From Leifsonia virtsii (GTDB lineage Bacteria > Actinomycetota > Actinomycetes > Actinomycetales > Microbacteriaceae): a stretch of DNA of 64,000 nt. The position numbers and the translations under genes are program-made. Positions 7,914 to 16,421 of this stretch are shown here, piece after piece. Below the pieces are notes generated by a model, which did not search any database, was not told where the DNA came from, and was given only the letters and a program-made list of their open reading frames with translations. The DNA is taken from contig NZ_JAROCB010000005.1 of assembly GCF_030433675.1 (NCBI RefSeq), positions 310,001 through 374,000 of the forward strand, in the 5' to 3' direction. Every line of letters begins with the position of its first letter. Positions within the stretch are counted from its first letter, which is position 1.

Positions 7914-8924
7914 GTGCAGTTCAGATACCTGGGGAACTCCGGCTTCAAGATCTCCGAGATCACCTACGGGAACTGGTTGACCCACGGCTCCCAGGTGGAG
8001 AACGACACCGCGACCGCGTGTGTGCGCGCCGCGCTCGAGAACGGGATCACCACCTTCGACACCGCCGACGTCTACGCCAACACGGTGGCGGAGTCGGTGC
8101 TCGGCGAGGCGCTGAAGGGCGAGCGCCGGCAGTCGCTCGAAATCTTCACCAAGGTCTTCGGGCCGACCGGGCCGAAGGGGCACAACGACGTCGGGCTGTC
8201 GCGCAAGCACATCCTGGAGTCGATCGACGGCTCGCTGCAGCGGCTGCAGACCGACTACGTCGACCTCTACCAGGCGCACCGGTTCGACGTGGAGACGCCG
8301 CTCGAGGAGACCATGCAGGCGTTCGCGGACGTCGTGCGCCAGGGCAAGGCCCTCTACATCGGCGTCAGCGAGTGGACGGCCGACCAGCTGCGCGCCGGGC
8401 ACGCGCTCGCCAAGCAACTGGGCTTCCAGCTGATCTCGAACCAGCCGGAGTACTCGGCGCTGTGGCGCGTGATCGAGGCCGAGGTCGTGCCGACCTCGAA
8501 GGAGCTCGGCATCTCGCAGGTCGTCTGGTCGCCCGTCGCGCAGGGCGTGCTGAGCGGCAAGTACAAGCCGGGGGCGCCGCTGCCCGAGGGCAGCCGTGCC
8601 ACCGACGAGAAGGGCGGGGCCGGCGCGGTCAAGCGCTGGCTGACCGACGACGTGCTCACGCGCGTCCAGGAGCTCACCCCGATCGCGCAGGAGCTCGGCC
8701 TCACCCCCGCGCAGCTCGCGGTGGCCTGGGTGCTGCAGAACGACAACGTCGCCACCGCGATCATCGGCGCGTCCCGGCCGGAGCAGGTCGTCGAGAACGT
8801 GAAGGCGTCCGGCGTCACGATCCCCGCCGAGCTCCTCAGCCGGATCGACGAGGTGCTCGGCGGCGCCGTCGAGCGCGACCCCTCGCACACGGCGACGCGG
8901 TCCCCGAAGACGCGCGAGGCCTGA
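7914..8924 (+). CDS. Aldo/keto reductase (voltage-gated K+ channel beta-subunit-like)
   Basis: A 336-residue NADPH-dependent (alpha/beta)8 oxidoreductase. The catalytic tetrad is visible as D49 and Y54 (FDTADVYAN), K80 (EIFTKVFG) and H122 (YQAHRFD). NADP-binding segments WSPVAQGVLSGKY and AIIGASRPEQV are present near the C-terminus. It belongs to the subgroup related to potassium-channel beta subunits and YghZ/Gpr-type methylglyoxal or aldehyde reductases. It starts at GTG 7914 with AAAGGGAA upstream. It is monocistronic and ends before a strong hairpin. Confidence 0.93.
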   Translation: MQFRYLGNSGFKISEITYGNWLTHGSQVENDTATACVRAALENGITTFDTADVYANTVAESVLGEALKGERRQSLEIFTKVFGPTGPKGHNDVGLSRKHILESIDGSLQRLQTDYVDLYQAHRFDVETPLEETMQAFADVVRQGKALYIGVSEWTADQLRAGHALAKQLGFQLISNQPEYSALWRVIEAEVVPTSKELGISQVVWSPVAQGVLSGKYKPGAPLPEGSRATDEKGGAGAVKRWLTDDVLTRVQELTPIAQELGLTPAQLAVAWVLQNDNVATAIIGASRPEQVVENVKASGVTIPAELLSRIDEVLGGAVERDPSHTATRSPKTREA

Positions 8925-8946
8925 CCCGCGCCGTCGGCGCTGCGAG

Positions 8947-8990
8947 AACGGAGGAGTTCCCGGTCCTGTCGGGCCTGGAACTCCTCCGTT
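8947..8990. terminator. Bidirectional hairpin between aldo/keto reductase and GNAT gene
   Basis: A 14-bp perfect inverted repeat (AACGGAGGAGTTCC at 8947-8960 with its complement at 8977-8990) around a 16-base loop. It starts 23 bases after the reductase stop and lies downstream of the converging acetyltransferase gene. It has no clear T tract, as is usual for high-GC actinomycetes. Confidence 0.75.
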
Positions 8991-9042
8991 CGCTGTCAGG
9001 CGGCGGCGCGTCGCGCTCCGCCGCCTCCCTTTTCGTCGGCGC

Positions 9043-9555
9043 TCAGGCCGCGAGGTCGCGCACGAAGGTCAGCAGCGTGAAGCTGCGACCATCCGGCAGC
9101 TCGACCACGCCCTCCCGCTCCGACCGGCGGCTGAAGCCCAGCTTGCGGTACAGCGCGTGGGCTCCCACCATGTCCGGGCCGCTGTTCAGGACGACCGCCC
9201 GCGCGCCGCGCTCCGCGGCCAGCTCGACGGCGAACTCGGTCAACGCGATCCCGACCCCGCGCCCGCGAGCGTCCGGGTGGGTGGCCAGCAGCCGGAAGTA
9301 CAGCTCGTCCGGCCCGATCTCCCCGTGCATGTCGTGGCCGGGACGCAAGATCGCGATCGTCCCGACGAGCTCGCCGCTCGCGTCGTCCTCCGCGACGAAG
9401 AACGCGAACGAGTCGGTCAGAGCCTCGGGATGCCGCAACTCGTCCTGGTAGTTCGCCGGGAGGTCGTCGTAGTCGTGTGTGTAGGCCGCGTGCGTGAGCG
9501 CGCCGATCGCCGCGAACTCGGAGTCGGCGGCGGGCCTGATGTGGAAGCCGGTCAT
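9043..9555 (-). CDS. GNAT family N-acetyltransferase
   Basis: A 170-residue acetyl-CoA-dependent acetyltransferase. Motif A is clear (LLATHPDARGRGVGIALTEF, with the RGRGVG pyrophosphate loop) and motif B follows as HALYRKLGF. The N-terminus is HIRPAADSEFAAIGALTHAAY. The substrate cannot be told; small amines, peptides or antibiotics are all possible for this class. TACGGT lies seven bases upstream of the ATG, suggesting a leaderless transcript. A long hairpin separates it from the gene behind. Confidence 0.9.
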   Translation of the reverse strand: MTGFHIRPAADSEFAAIGALTHAAYTHDYDDLPANYQDELRHPEALTDSFAFFVAEDDASGELVGTIAILRPGHDMHGEIGPDELYFRLLATHPDARGRGVGIALTEFAVELAAERGARAVVLNSGPDMVGAHALYRKLGFSRRSEREGVVELPDGRSFTLLTFVRDLAA

Positions 9556-9570
9556 CGGTTAAACCGTAAC

Positions 9571-9615
9571 CCGGTTGCGACGGGGGTCGGGACGCCCGCC
9601 CCCCGTCGCAACCGG
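9571..9615 (-). terminator. Strong hairpin after the LAXTG-anchored protein gene
   Basis: A 16-bp perfect inverted repeat: CCGGTTGCGACGGGGG at 9571-9586 pairs with 9600-9615. It begins four bases after the stop of the large surface-protein gene and precedes the GNAT promoter, so it should end transcription of the former. Confidence 0.75.
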
Positions 9616-9618
9616 TCG

Positions 9619-12267
9619 TCAGTCGCGCTGCCCGGCCGCCTTCCGCCGCCGCACGGCCACCAGCCCGGCTCCGCCGACCAGCAGCGCGAGGGCCAGCAGC
9701 AGCGGGGCCGTGCTCACGTCCGCTCCCGTCGACGCGAGCGCCGCGGCGGGGTCGCCCGCCGAGGCACCGGATGCCGCGACCGTGAAGGCGGCGCTGGCCA
9801 CGACCGTGCCGCCGACGGACGCCGTGACCGTGTGCTGGCCGGGCGCGACCGCCGGGACGGCGAAAGTGAAGGTCAGCGTCCCGTCCGGAGCCGCCGTCGC
9901 CGTGCCGAGTGCGACCGGGGTGGAGTGGAACTCGAACGACACCCGCGTGCCCGTGGCGAAGTGGTCGCCGCGGACCGTGATGCGGTCGCCGGCGATTCCG
10001 GAGCCGAGCGACAGCGCGAGCGCGGCCGCCGGGGTCGGCGGCGTCGAGACGCCCTGACCGCCGAGGGCCAGGTCGCAGGCGATCCGGCCGCTGTAGAGGG
10101 CGTGGCCCTCGGTGGCGCTTCCGGGGCCGGCTCCGTAGACGCCGTCGTCCGACCACAGCGCCTCGCGCGTGCCGTCGCTGCAGGTGGAGGCGGGTGCGAG
10201 TGCGAAGCCCTCGAGGTTGTCCACAGGGAGGCCGGCGGGCTTGGCGTAGACCACCTGCGAGACGATCGCGCCCGTCCCGTCCACCTTCAGCACCGCCGAG
10301 GTGACGCCGCAGGTGTTGTCGCATAGGGCCCAGATGCGCTGCGTCGCCGCGTCGAACTGCACGTCCATGACGTGACCCATGCCGGTGTCCACCACGGCCA
10401 CGCGGTGGAACGAGTGGTCGCTGTTCAACGCGTAGGCGTACAGCTTGCCGTCGTTCTCCAGGGCCGCGAAGAACAGGCCGCTGCCGTGCTGCGGATAGTC
10501 CGCCGGGCGGTACGTTCTGCCGGTGGACTGGTCGACGAAGCCGTTCGCGGTCAGGTAGCTGTCGGGCACGAAGGTGACTCCCTCGAAGCCGAGGTTCGCC
10601 TCCGTCTTGTTGCCCGCGTGCAGCTCCGGGAACTCGGTGGTGAGGTCCCACTGGTCGGTCGCGACCAGCTGCGTCGCCGACGAGGACGGGTCGATGCGCA
10701 GGATGGAGTTGAGCGGGATGGTGTTGGCCGCGTTGTTGCGCTCGGTGGTGACGTAGAGCGCGCCGTCCGGGCCGACGGTCAGACCCTCGGAGTCGGGCTG
10801 GTTCGTCGCCGTGTCCGTGCTGCCCGGGAAGAAGATCTGCTTGCCCGCGCCCCAGCCGTTCGCCGTGTCGGCGACCCACAGGCCGCCCTGCTTCACCATC
10901 CGGAACACCCAGCTCTTGTTCTTGACGCTGTAGAGCACGTTCGGGTCGGCGGGGTCGAAGACCAGGCCGCTGACGTCGCGGCCCTCGGGGCCCGTGGTGG
11001 TCTCCCACGCGCATTGCTGGTCCGCGACCGCGACCGAGCCGCTGCCCGGCCACGCGATCGGCGTGAGCGCGGACGCGGGGAGCGTGCCGGTGCCGGACGG
11101 CGCCTCGGGCTGGCAGGTGAGCGTCGGGCCGCCGCCGTTCCCGCCGCCGCCCGGGTTGGTGAGCACGTTCTGGCAGGCGGTCGCGTTGGAGGCGCCGAAG
11201 CTCTTGGCGGCGACCGAGGCGAACGCGCCAGTGCCGTCCGGGCAGCGGGCGTAGGCGCCGGCGCCGAAGCCGTTCGTCTCGTCCGCCCCGGCCTCGCCCG
11301 CGGTGTAGTCCACCGAGTCCACCAGCGTGCCCGCCGTGCCGCCAGCGCCGTCCGGGAGGTAGAGCCGCACGCCGTCGCCGCCGCTGCCGAGGCCCTTGGT
11401 GGAGCCGAAGTAGACGTAGCCGTGCGCCGGGACGACTGAGGTCGCGGTGCCGTCGGCCAGCTTCGCGGCGAACGGCGCGGGCGTCGCAGTGCTGCTGTCG
11501 ACCTGCAGCCAGCCGCTGATGTCGACGTCGGTCGAGCCGCTGTTGAACAGCTCGATCGCGTCGGTCACCGGGGTGGCGGTGTTGTCCGAGGACACCTCGT
11601 TGATGTGGACGTTCGTCCAGTCGGGAGCGGCCGGCGCGAACCGGCTCGTGCCCGGCGATCCGATGTCGCCGCTCGCCGAAGTCCACGAGGCCTCCGCGTC
11701 GCCCACGGTGGAGAGCTGCCACTGCGACGCGTCGTTCAAGCCGAGCGCTGCGTCGGTCGCCGGCACGCCGGAGCGGCCCTGCGTGCGCGGGCCCTTCACG
11801 GTTCCCGTGCCCTGGTCGTTGTAGGTGAGCCTGTCGACCAGGTTCGCGACCGCGTCGGGACCGTCGAACAGGTTGATCTCGTCGGCGCGCCCGAGCGTGG
11901 CCGTGTTGCCGCCGAGAACCTTCACCCCGGCGCCGAGCGACCACTCGGTGCGGAACGCGGCAGCCGTCGACTCGGTGACGATCGCGGACTCGCCGGGCGC
12001 CAGCGTCCCGAGCGAGTCGAGGGCGACCGTGCCGGGCGTCCTGCTGTCGTCGTCGAACGACCAGCCCGTCAGGCTGATCGGGGTCCTTCCGAGGTTGGTG
12101 AACTCGATGAACTCGCCGCCGGTGGTGCCGGGGCTGTACATCCACTCGGTGATGCGGACGTCGGGTGCTGCCGCGGCCTGGGCGGCCGTCGGGAGGGCGA
12201 ACGCCAGGGTCCCGGCGGTCGCAGTGGCGGCGAGGGCCGCCACGGCTCGGGTTCTGAGAAGTCTCAT
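9619..12267 (-). CDS. Secreted lamin-tail / esterase-like-phytase surface protein with LAXTG sorting signal
   Basis: An 882-residue exported protein. It has a Sec signal (MRLLRTRAVAALAATATAG to about residue 33, AQAAAA), then two lamin-tail-domain-like beta modules (VRITEWMYSPGTTGGEFIEF and VHINEVSSDNTATPVTDAIE). A Gly/Asn-rich linker follows, then a beta-propeller esterase-like phytase region (DVSGLVFDPADPNVLYSVKN, EGLTVGPDGALYVTTER, YPQHGSGLFFAALE). An Ig/filamin-like module follows (GSGIAGDRITVRGDHFATGT). The end is LASTGADVS, a hydrophobic segment and RRRK, the LAXTG-type signal used by class E sortases. A cell-wall-anchored phosphatase or adhesin is the likely role. It is monocistronic. 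Confidence 0.85.
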   Translation of the reverse strand: MRLLRTRAVAALAATATAGTLAFALPTAAQAAAAPDVRITEWMYSPGTTGGEFIEFTNLGRTPISLTGWSFDDDSRTPGTVALDSLGTLAPGESAIVTESTAAAFRTEWSLGAGVKVLGGNTATLGRADEINLFDGPDAVANLVDRLTYNDQGTGTVKGPRTQGRSGVPATDAALGLNDASQWQLSTVGDAEASWTSASGDIGSPGTSRFAPAAPDWTNVHINEVSSDNTATPVTDAIELFNSGSTDVDISGWLQVDSSTATPAPFAAKLADGTATSVVPAHGYVYFGSTKGLGSGGDGVRLYLPDGAGGTAGTLVDSVDYTAGEAGADETNGFGAGAYARCPDGTGAFASVAAKSFGASNATACQNVLTNPGGGGNGGGPTLTCQPEAPSGTGTLPASALTPIAWPGSGSVAVADQQCAWETTTGPEGRDVSGLVFDPADPNVLYSVKNKSWVFRMVKQGGLWVADTANGWGAGKQIFFPGSTDTATNQPDSEGLTVGPDGALYVTTERNNAANTIPLNSILRIDPSSSATQLVATDQWDLTTEFPELHAGNKTEANLGFEGVTFVPDSYLTANGFVDQSTGRTYRPADYPQHGSGLFFAALENDGKLYAYALNSDHSFHRVAVVDTGMGHVMDVQFDAATQRIWALCDNTCGVTSAVLKVDGTGAIVSQVVYAKPAGLPVDNLEGFALAPASTCSDGTREALWSDDGVYGAGPGSATEGHALYSGRIACDLALGGQGVSTPPTPAAALALSLGSGIAGDRITVRGDHFATGTRVSFEFHSTPVALGTATAAPDGTLTFTFAVPAVAPGQHTVTASVGGTVVASAAFTVAASGASAGDPAAALASTGADVSTAPLLLALALLVGGAGLVAVRRRKAAGQRD

Positions 12268-12286
12268 AGAGACGGAAGCTAACGAA

Positions 12287-12315
12287 ACCGGCCGTCCAGC
12301 CGGCGACGGCCGGGT
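12287..12315 (-). terminator. Hairpin after the CDP-alcohol phosphotransferase gene
   Basis: Inverted repeat CCGGCCGTC (12288-12296) and GACGGCCGG (12305-12313) with an 8-base loop, downstream of the phosphotransferase stop on its own strand. A second short hairpin sits at 12319-12335. It also lies in the short leader of the surface-protein gene, so a role there cannot be excluded. Confidence 0.5.
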
Positions 12316-12339
12316 GAACGGGCGGGAAACGCCCGCGGG

Positions 12340-13089
12340 TCAGTGCGACCGCTGAGCGACCACGGCCTGCCGCACCACCGCGGCGTCGTGCCTGCGGCGG
12401 AACAGCCACAGCACGTCGCGGCCGAACGACTCCAGCAGCAGTGCGAGCGCCAGCGCGACGAGCAGCGCCGCGGGGCTGGGAGCCGCACCGGAGGATGCCA
12501 GGGCGAGCGCGATGCCGGCCACAGCGGTCACGACCTTGCGCCAGTAGCGGGCGGGGAGGGTGCGGTCGAGCCAGGGCAGCATCCACCCGGCGGCGACGAA
12601 CGCGTACCGCAGCAGTCCGATCGCGAGCACCCACGGGCCGAAGAGCCCGGAGACGTGGATGCTGAGCACCAGCAGCAGGAAAGCGTCCACCTCCATGTCG
12701 AAGCGGGCGCCGAGGGCACTGACCGAGCGGGTGCGGCGGGCGACCCAGCCGTCGACCGCGTCGAGAGCGAGCGCGGGCACGACGACGGCGACCAGGAAGC
12801 CGGGGGAGAGCGGCCCCGCGAACGAGCCCGCGACGAGCCCTGTGATCAGCCCGACCAGCGAGGAGCGCACGGCGGTGACCGCGTTCGCGGCGCCGAACCG
12901 CGTGGCGCCGGAACGCACCAGGCCGCGGAGCAGCAGCGCGAAGGAGACGAGGAGGTAGGCCACGAGTGCCGCCCATCCCACGACCGACGGGACGACGGCC
13001 CTGCTCGCCCCCGCGAGCGTCTGCCCGGCGAGGGCGAGCGCGGCTCCGCCCGCCGACCAGCCGATCGCCTCGAAGTGAACTCTTTCCAC
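12340..13089 (-). CDS. CDP-alcohol phosphatidyltransferase family membrane protein
   Basis: A 249-residue integral membrane enzyme with about six to seven hydrophobic segments. The complete family motif is present: D110-xx-D113-G114-xx-A117-R118-x8-G127-xxx-D131-xxx-D135. These enzymes displace CMP from a CDP-activated alcohol to join a phospho group to a second alcohol, making phospholipids or phosphoglycans. It is divergent from the pterin/glycosyl cluster with an 83-bp gap, and I infer it belongs to that pathway, perhaps building its lipid or phospho anchor. Acceptor and donor cannot be read from the sequence. Confidence 0.9.
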   Translation of the reverse strand: MERVHFEAIGWSAGGAALALAGQTLAGASRAVVPSVVGWAALVAYLLVSFALLLRGLVRSGATRFGAANAVTAVRSSLVGLITGLVAGSFAGPLSPGFLVAVVVPALALDAVDGWVARRTRSVSALGARFDMEVDAFLLLVLSIHVSGLFGPWVLAIGLLRYAFVAAGWMLPWLDRTLPARYWRKVVTAVAGIALALASSGAAPSPAALLVALALALLLESFGRDVLWLFRRRHDAAVVRQAVVAQRSH

Positions 13090-13114
13090 GCCTGCCTCGT
13101 GTTCCCGGGTACGA

Positions 13115-13142
13115 CCCCTTCGCTGTGTAATACGAGAAGGGG
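13115..13142. promoter_or_regulatory. Inverted repeat in the divergent promoter of the pterin/glycosyl cluster
   Basis: CCCCTTC (13115-13121) and GAAGGGG (13136-13142) are separated by 14 bases containing TGTAATACG, a possible -10 element for the rightward operon. It is the only symmetric element in the 83-bp divergent space, so it is a candidate operator or mRNA leader hairpin. Confidence 0.35.
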
Positions 13143-13172
13143 GCGCCGCAGGTTCACGCGGAGGGAGACGAC

Positions 13173-14150
13173 GTGCGGGAGGTCACAGCGTTCTGGACGG
13201 AGCGGCCGGGCGCCGGCGCGCTCCGCACCGAGGCGCTGCGCGCACCCGCCGCGGGAGAGGTCCTGGTCCGGACGCTGCACACGGGCATCAGCCGCGGCAC
13301 GGAGACGACGGTGTTCGGCGGCCGGGTTCCGCCCAGCGAGTACGAGCGGATGCGGGCGCCGTTCCAGGAGGGCGACTTCCCCGGCCCGGTGAAGTACGGC
13401 TACCTCAACGTCGGCCGCGTGCAGGAGGGGCTGGAGGCGCTGCTCGGCCGGGTCGTCTTCACCCTGTACCCGCACCAGTCGGCGTTCGTCGTCCCGGCAG
13501 ACGCCGTCATCCCGGTGCCGGACGACGTGCCGGCCCGGCGCGCCGTGCTGGCGGGCGCCGTCGAGACCGCCGTCAACATCCTGTGGGACGCGGCACCGCT
13601 TCTCGGCGATCGGGTCACGGTGATCGGCGCGGGGATGATCGGGTGCTGCGTCGCCGGGCTGGCCCGCGGCCTGCCCGGCGCGCGCGTGACGCTGGTGGAC
13701 ATCGAGCCGGGCCGCCGCGCCGTCGCCGGCCGCCTGGGGGTGGGCTTCGCCGACCCGGACGAGGCGCCACGCGACCAGGACGTCGTCGTGAACACGAGCG
13801 GGTCGGAGGACGGCCTGCGACTGGCCCTCCGGATCGCCGTCGACGAGGGCGAGATCGTCGAGGCGAGCTGGTACGGCGACCGGCCGGTGACGCTCCCGCT
13901 CGGCGGCGACTTCCACTCCCGGCGGCTGAGCATCCGGTCGAGCCAGGTGGGTGCGGTGTCGCCGCGGAGGCGCGACCGGCGGAGCACGTCCGACCGGCTG
14001 GCGCTGGCTCTGGACCTGCTGCGGGACCCGGCCTTCGATGCGCTGCTCACGGGCTCCTCGTCGTGGCGGGAGCTGCCGGAGACGATGGGCGCGCTCGCCG
14101 CCGGGCAGCGGGATGCGCTCTGCCACACGCTCGACTGGAGGGATGCCTGA
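13173..14150 (+). CDS. Zinc-type alcohol dehydrogenase-like oxidoreductase
   Basis: A 325-residue medium-chain dehydrogenase/reductase. The N-terminal GroES-like part shows [17 protein letters not shown], and the Rossmann fold begins [20 protein letters not shown] with the NAD-selective acid at VDIEP. It is shorter than typical ADHs and lacks the usual Cys-His catalytic zinc set in its expected contexts, so oxidation of a sugar or polyol carbon is possible but the substrate is unknown. It starts at GTG 13173. It is the first gene of a seven-gene operon and ends in a TGATG overlap with the pterin-synthase-like gene. Confidence 0.85.
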   Translation: MREVTAFWTERPGAGALRTEALRAPAAGEVLVRTLHTGISRGTETTVFGGRVPPSEYERMRAPFQEGDFPGPVKYGYLNVGRVQEGLEALLGRVVFTLYPHQSAFVVPADAVIPVPDDVPARRAVLAGAVETAVNILWDAAPLLGDRVTVIGAGMIGCCVAGLARGLPGARVTLVDIEPGRRAVAGRLGVGFADPDEAPRDQDVVVNTSGSEDGLRLALRIAVDEGEIVEASWYGDRPVTLPLGGDFHSRRLSIRSSQVGAVSPRRRDRRSTSDRLALALDLLRDPAFDALLTGSSSWRELPETMGALAAGQRDALCHTLDWRDA

Positions 14151-14545
14151 TGCCGTACACGGTGACCGTCCGCGACCACATGATGGTCGCGCACAGCTTC
14201 ACGGGGGAGGCGTTCGGGCCCGCGCAGCGGCTGCACGGCGCCACGTTCGTCGTCGACGCGACCTTCGGCGCGGACGAGCTGGACGCCGACGGCGTCGTGG
14301 TCGACATCGGCCGGGCGGCCGCGGCGCTCGCCGAGATCACCGGGGCCCTGACCTACCGCAACCTGGACGAGCTGCCGGAGTTCGCAGGCCGGAACACGAC
14401 GACGGAGGTGCTCTGCCGGACCATCGCCGACCGGCTCGCCGATCGGGTGGCGGCGGGCGACCTCGGTGGCGGGGCCGTCGACTCGATCGCGGTCACCCTG
14501 CACGAGTCGCACATCGCGTGGGCGAGCTACACGAGGTCGCTGTGA
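14150..14545 (+). CDS. 6-pyruvoyl-tetrahydropterin synthase / QueD-family homologue
   Basis: A 131-residue member of the PTPS/6-carboxytetrahydropterin synthase T-fold family, which normally acts on dihydroneopterin triphosphate. Recognisable parts are the first-strand His (MVAHSF, H15), the His-Gly segment (LHGATF, H29), [17 protein letters not shown] and the closing [13 protein letters not shown] with the substrate-anchoring Glu. Two things are odd. The third zinc His of the usual HGH is A31, and there is no catalytic Cys between H15 and H29. H10 might replace a ligand. The chemistry is therefore probably not standard. It overlaps the genes on both sides. Confidence 0.85.
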   Translation: MPYTVTVRDHMMVAHSFTGEAFGPAQRLHGATFVVDATFGADELDADGVVVDIGRAAAALAEITGALTYRNLDELPEFAGRNTTTEVLCRTIADRLADRVAAGDLGGGAVDSIAVTLHESHIAWASYTRSL

Positions 14546-15606
14546 GCGGACGTCCCGTCGTCGTCTTCGCGGTCCCGGACGGGATCGACGACCCCGCACG
14601 CGTGAGCGGCGGCAACGTCTACGACCGGCGCCTGGCGGAGAGCCTGCGGCCGGACGGCTGGGAGGTCCGGCTGCTTCCTGTGACGGATGCCCCCGCGGCG
14701 CTCGAGACCGCGCTCGCCGGGGTGTCCGACGGCGCCCTGGTGCTCGTCGACGGGCTGCTCGTCCAGCGTGAGCCCGCGGCCCTCCCCGCCCAGAGCGGCC
14801 GACTGCGTTTCGTCGTGCTCGCGCACATGCCTCCGCCGGAGGACGGCCCGGGCGTCCGCGAGGCGTTCCGGTCCGCGCGGCGGATCGTCGCCACCAGTGC
14901 GTGGACGCGGTCGGAGCTGATCGCGCAGGATGCCGCGGAGCCCGCGCGCATCGTCGTCGCGCACCCCGGCACGGACGCGGCGCCGGCGTCCCGGCCGTCG
15001 GCGGCCGGCGGCAGGCTGCTGTGCGTCGGCGTGGTCGCCCCGCACAAGGGGCAGGACGTGCTGGTGGCGGCCCTCGCCGCCGCTCGGGACGTACCGGGGT
15101 GGACGTGCACGATCGCCGGTTCGACCGCGACGGAACCGGGGTTCGTCGCGGAACTGCATGCCGCGGTCGCTGCGGAGGGGCTCGGCGACCGCATCCGGTT
15201 CGCGGGCGTGCTCACCGGATCCGGCCTCGGCGACGCCTACGCGGGGGCCGACCTCCTGGTCGGGCCGTCGCGCAGCGAGAGCTACGGCATGGCGGTGGCG
15301 GAGGCGCTGGCGCGCGGTATCCCGGTCGTCGCGTCCGCGGTCGGCGGCATCCCGGAGGCGATCGCCGGCGGTCGCGGCGCGGTCACCGTGCCGCCGGGCG
15401 ACGCCTGGGCGCTGGAGCGTGTGCTCCGGCGCTGGTGGGCGAGCGCGGAGTGGCGCGCCGAGCTGGCCACGGCCGCGCGGGACGCGCGGGCCTCCCGTCC
15501 TGGCTGGGCGGACACGGCCGCGACGGTCGGGCGCGCCCTGCGGGAGGTCGCGGCCGAGGCCCCGGCCGCGCATCCGGGACCGGTGGGAACGGCGGCGCGA
15601 TCGTGA
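14542..15606 (+). CDS. GT4-family glycosyltransferase
   Basis: A 354-residue GT-B retaining glycosyltransferase. The N-terminal acceptor domain has the [13 protein letters not shown] glycine loop. The C-terminal donor domain has [20 protein letters not shown] and the EX7E motif ([20 protein letters not shown]), where the nucleotide sugar binds. It lacks membrane segments, so it acts in the cytoplasm or at the membrane face. The GTG start overlaps the pterin-synthase-like stop as GTGA. It likely glycosylates the product of the neighbouring enzymes. Confidence 0.92.
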   Translation: MSGRPVVVFAVPDGIDDPARVSGGNVYDRRLAESLRPDGWEVRLLPVTDAPAALETALAGVSDGALVLVDGLLVQREPAALPAQSGRLRFVVLAHMPPPEDGPGVREAFRSARRIVATSAWTRSELIAQDAAEPARIVVAHPGTDAAPASRPSAAGGRLLCVGVVAPHKGQDVLVAALAAARDVPGWTCTIAGSTATEPGFVAELHAAVAAEGLGDRIRFAGVLTGSGLGDAYAGADLLVGPSRSESYGMAVAEALARGIPVVASAVGGIPEAIAGGRGAVTVPPGDAWALERVLRRWWASAEWRAELATAARDARASRPGWADTAATVGRALREVAAEAPAAHPGPVGTAARS

Positions 15607-16421
15607 GCGGCGTCATCGAGGTCAGCAGCGACTGGCTGGCCCTCCGGGAGGCGGAGGACGCCGCCGCGCGCTCGGCCGCGCTCGCGGGCGCCGCGGCCGC
15701 GCTGCTGCCGGCAGGGCCCGTCACCGTGCACGACCTCGGCAGCGGCACCGGGTCGATGGCGCGGTGGCTGGCGCCGTGGCTGCCCGGACCGCAGACCTGG
15801 GTGCTGCACGACTGGAACGCCGACCTCACCGCGCAGGCCGCCGCCCGCGGCATCCCCTGCGACCGCGAGGGCAGGCCCGCGACGCTGCGCCCGAGCGTCG
15901 AGCCGCTGCACGAGCTGACCGCCGCCGACCTCCACGGTGCCTCGCTGGTCACGGCGTCCGCCCTGCTCGACGTTCTCACCGCCGAGGAGGCGCACGCCAT
16001 CGTCGACGCCTGCGTGGCGGCTCGGGCTCCCGCGCTGCTCGCGCTCAGCGTGACGGGGGAGGTCGCGCTGCGGCCCCGGCATCCACTCGACCGCCGCGTG
16101 GCGGAGGCGTTCAACGCGCACCAGCGCCGGGAGGTCGACGGCCGCCGGCTGCTCGGTCCGTACGCGGGCCGCATCGTGGAGGGGCTGTTCCGGCTGGCCG
16201 GCTGGAACGTCCGCCGGGCGATCACGACCTGGCGGCTCTCCGGCCGCGACCCGCAGCTGCTCAGCGAGTGGTTCGAGGGCCGGCTGGCGGCGGCGGAGGA
16301 GCAGGAGCCGCCCCTCCGGAGCGACGCCGCGGCCTACCGCGGACTGCGCCGGTCGCAGCAGCGCCGGGGCGAGCTCTCCGCGGTGGTCTACCACCTCGAC
16401 CTGCTGGCGTGGCCGCGATGA
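15603..16421 (+). CDS. SAM-dependent class I methyltransferase-like protein
   Basis: A 272-residue Rossmann methyltransferase. The SAM-binding motif I is VTVHDLGSGTGSMARWL at about residues 37-53. The acidic residue at the end of strand 2 is in LHDWNADL, and SLVTASALLDVLTAEEAHAIV follows. The C-terminal third has YHLDLLAWPR and many Arg residues. Target unknown; in this operon it would methylate a sugar or the heterocycle. The GTG start overlaps the glycosyltransferase stop (GTGA), and its own stop overlaps the next ATG (ATGA). Confidence 0.86.
   Translation: MSGVIEVSSDWLALREAEDAAARSAALAGAAAALLPAGPVTVHDLGSGTGSMARWLAPWLPGPQTWVLHDWNADLTAQAAARGIPCDREGRPATLRPSVEPLHELTAADLHGASLVTASALLDVLTAEEAHAIVDACVAARAPALLALSVTGEVALRPRHPLDRRVAEAFNAHQRREVDGRRLLGPYAGRIVEGLFRLAGWNVRRAITTWRLSGRDPQLLSEWFEGRLAAAEEQEPPLRSDAAAYRGLRRSQQRRGELSAVVYHLDLLAWPR

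Noticed and set aside
8996-12976. 1326-residue minus-strand open frame
   Set aside because: It is a shadow in another frame of the GNAT, surface-protein and phosphotransferase genes; composition is almost only Arg, Gly, Ala, Pro and His with no domain.
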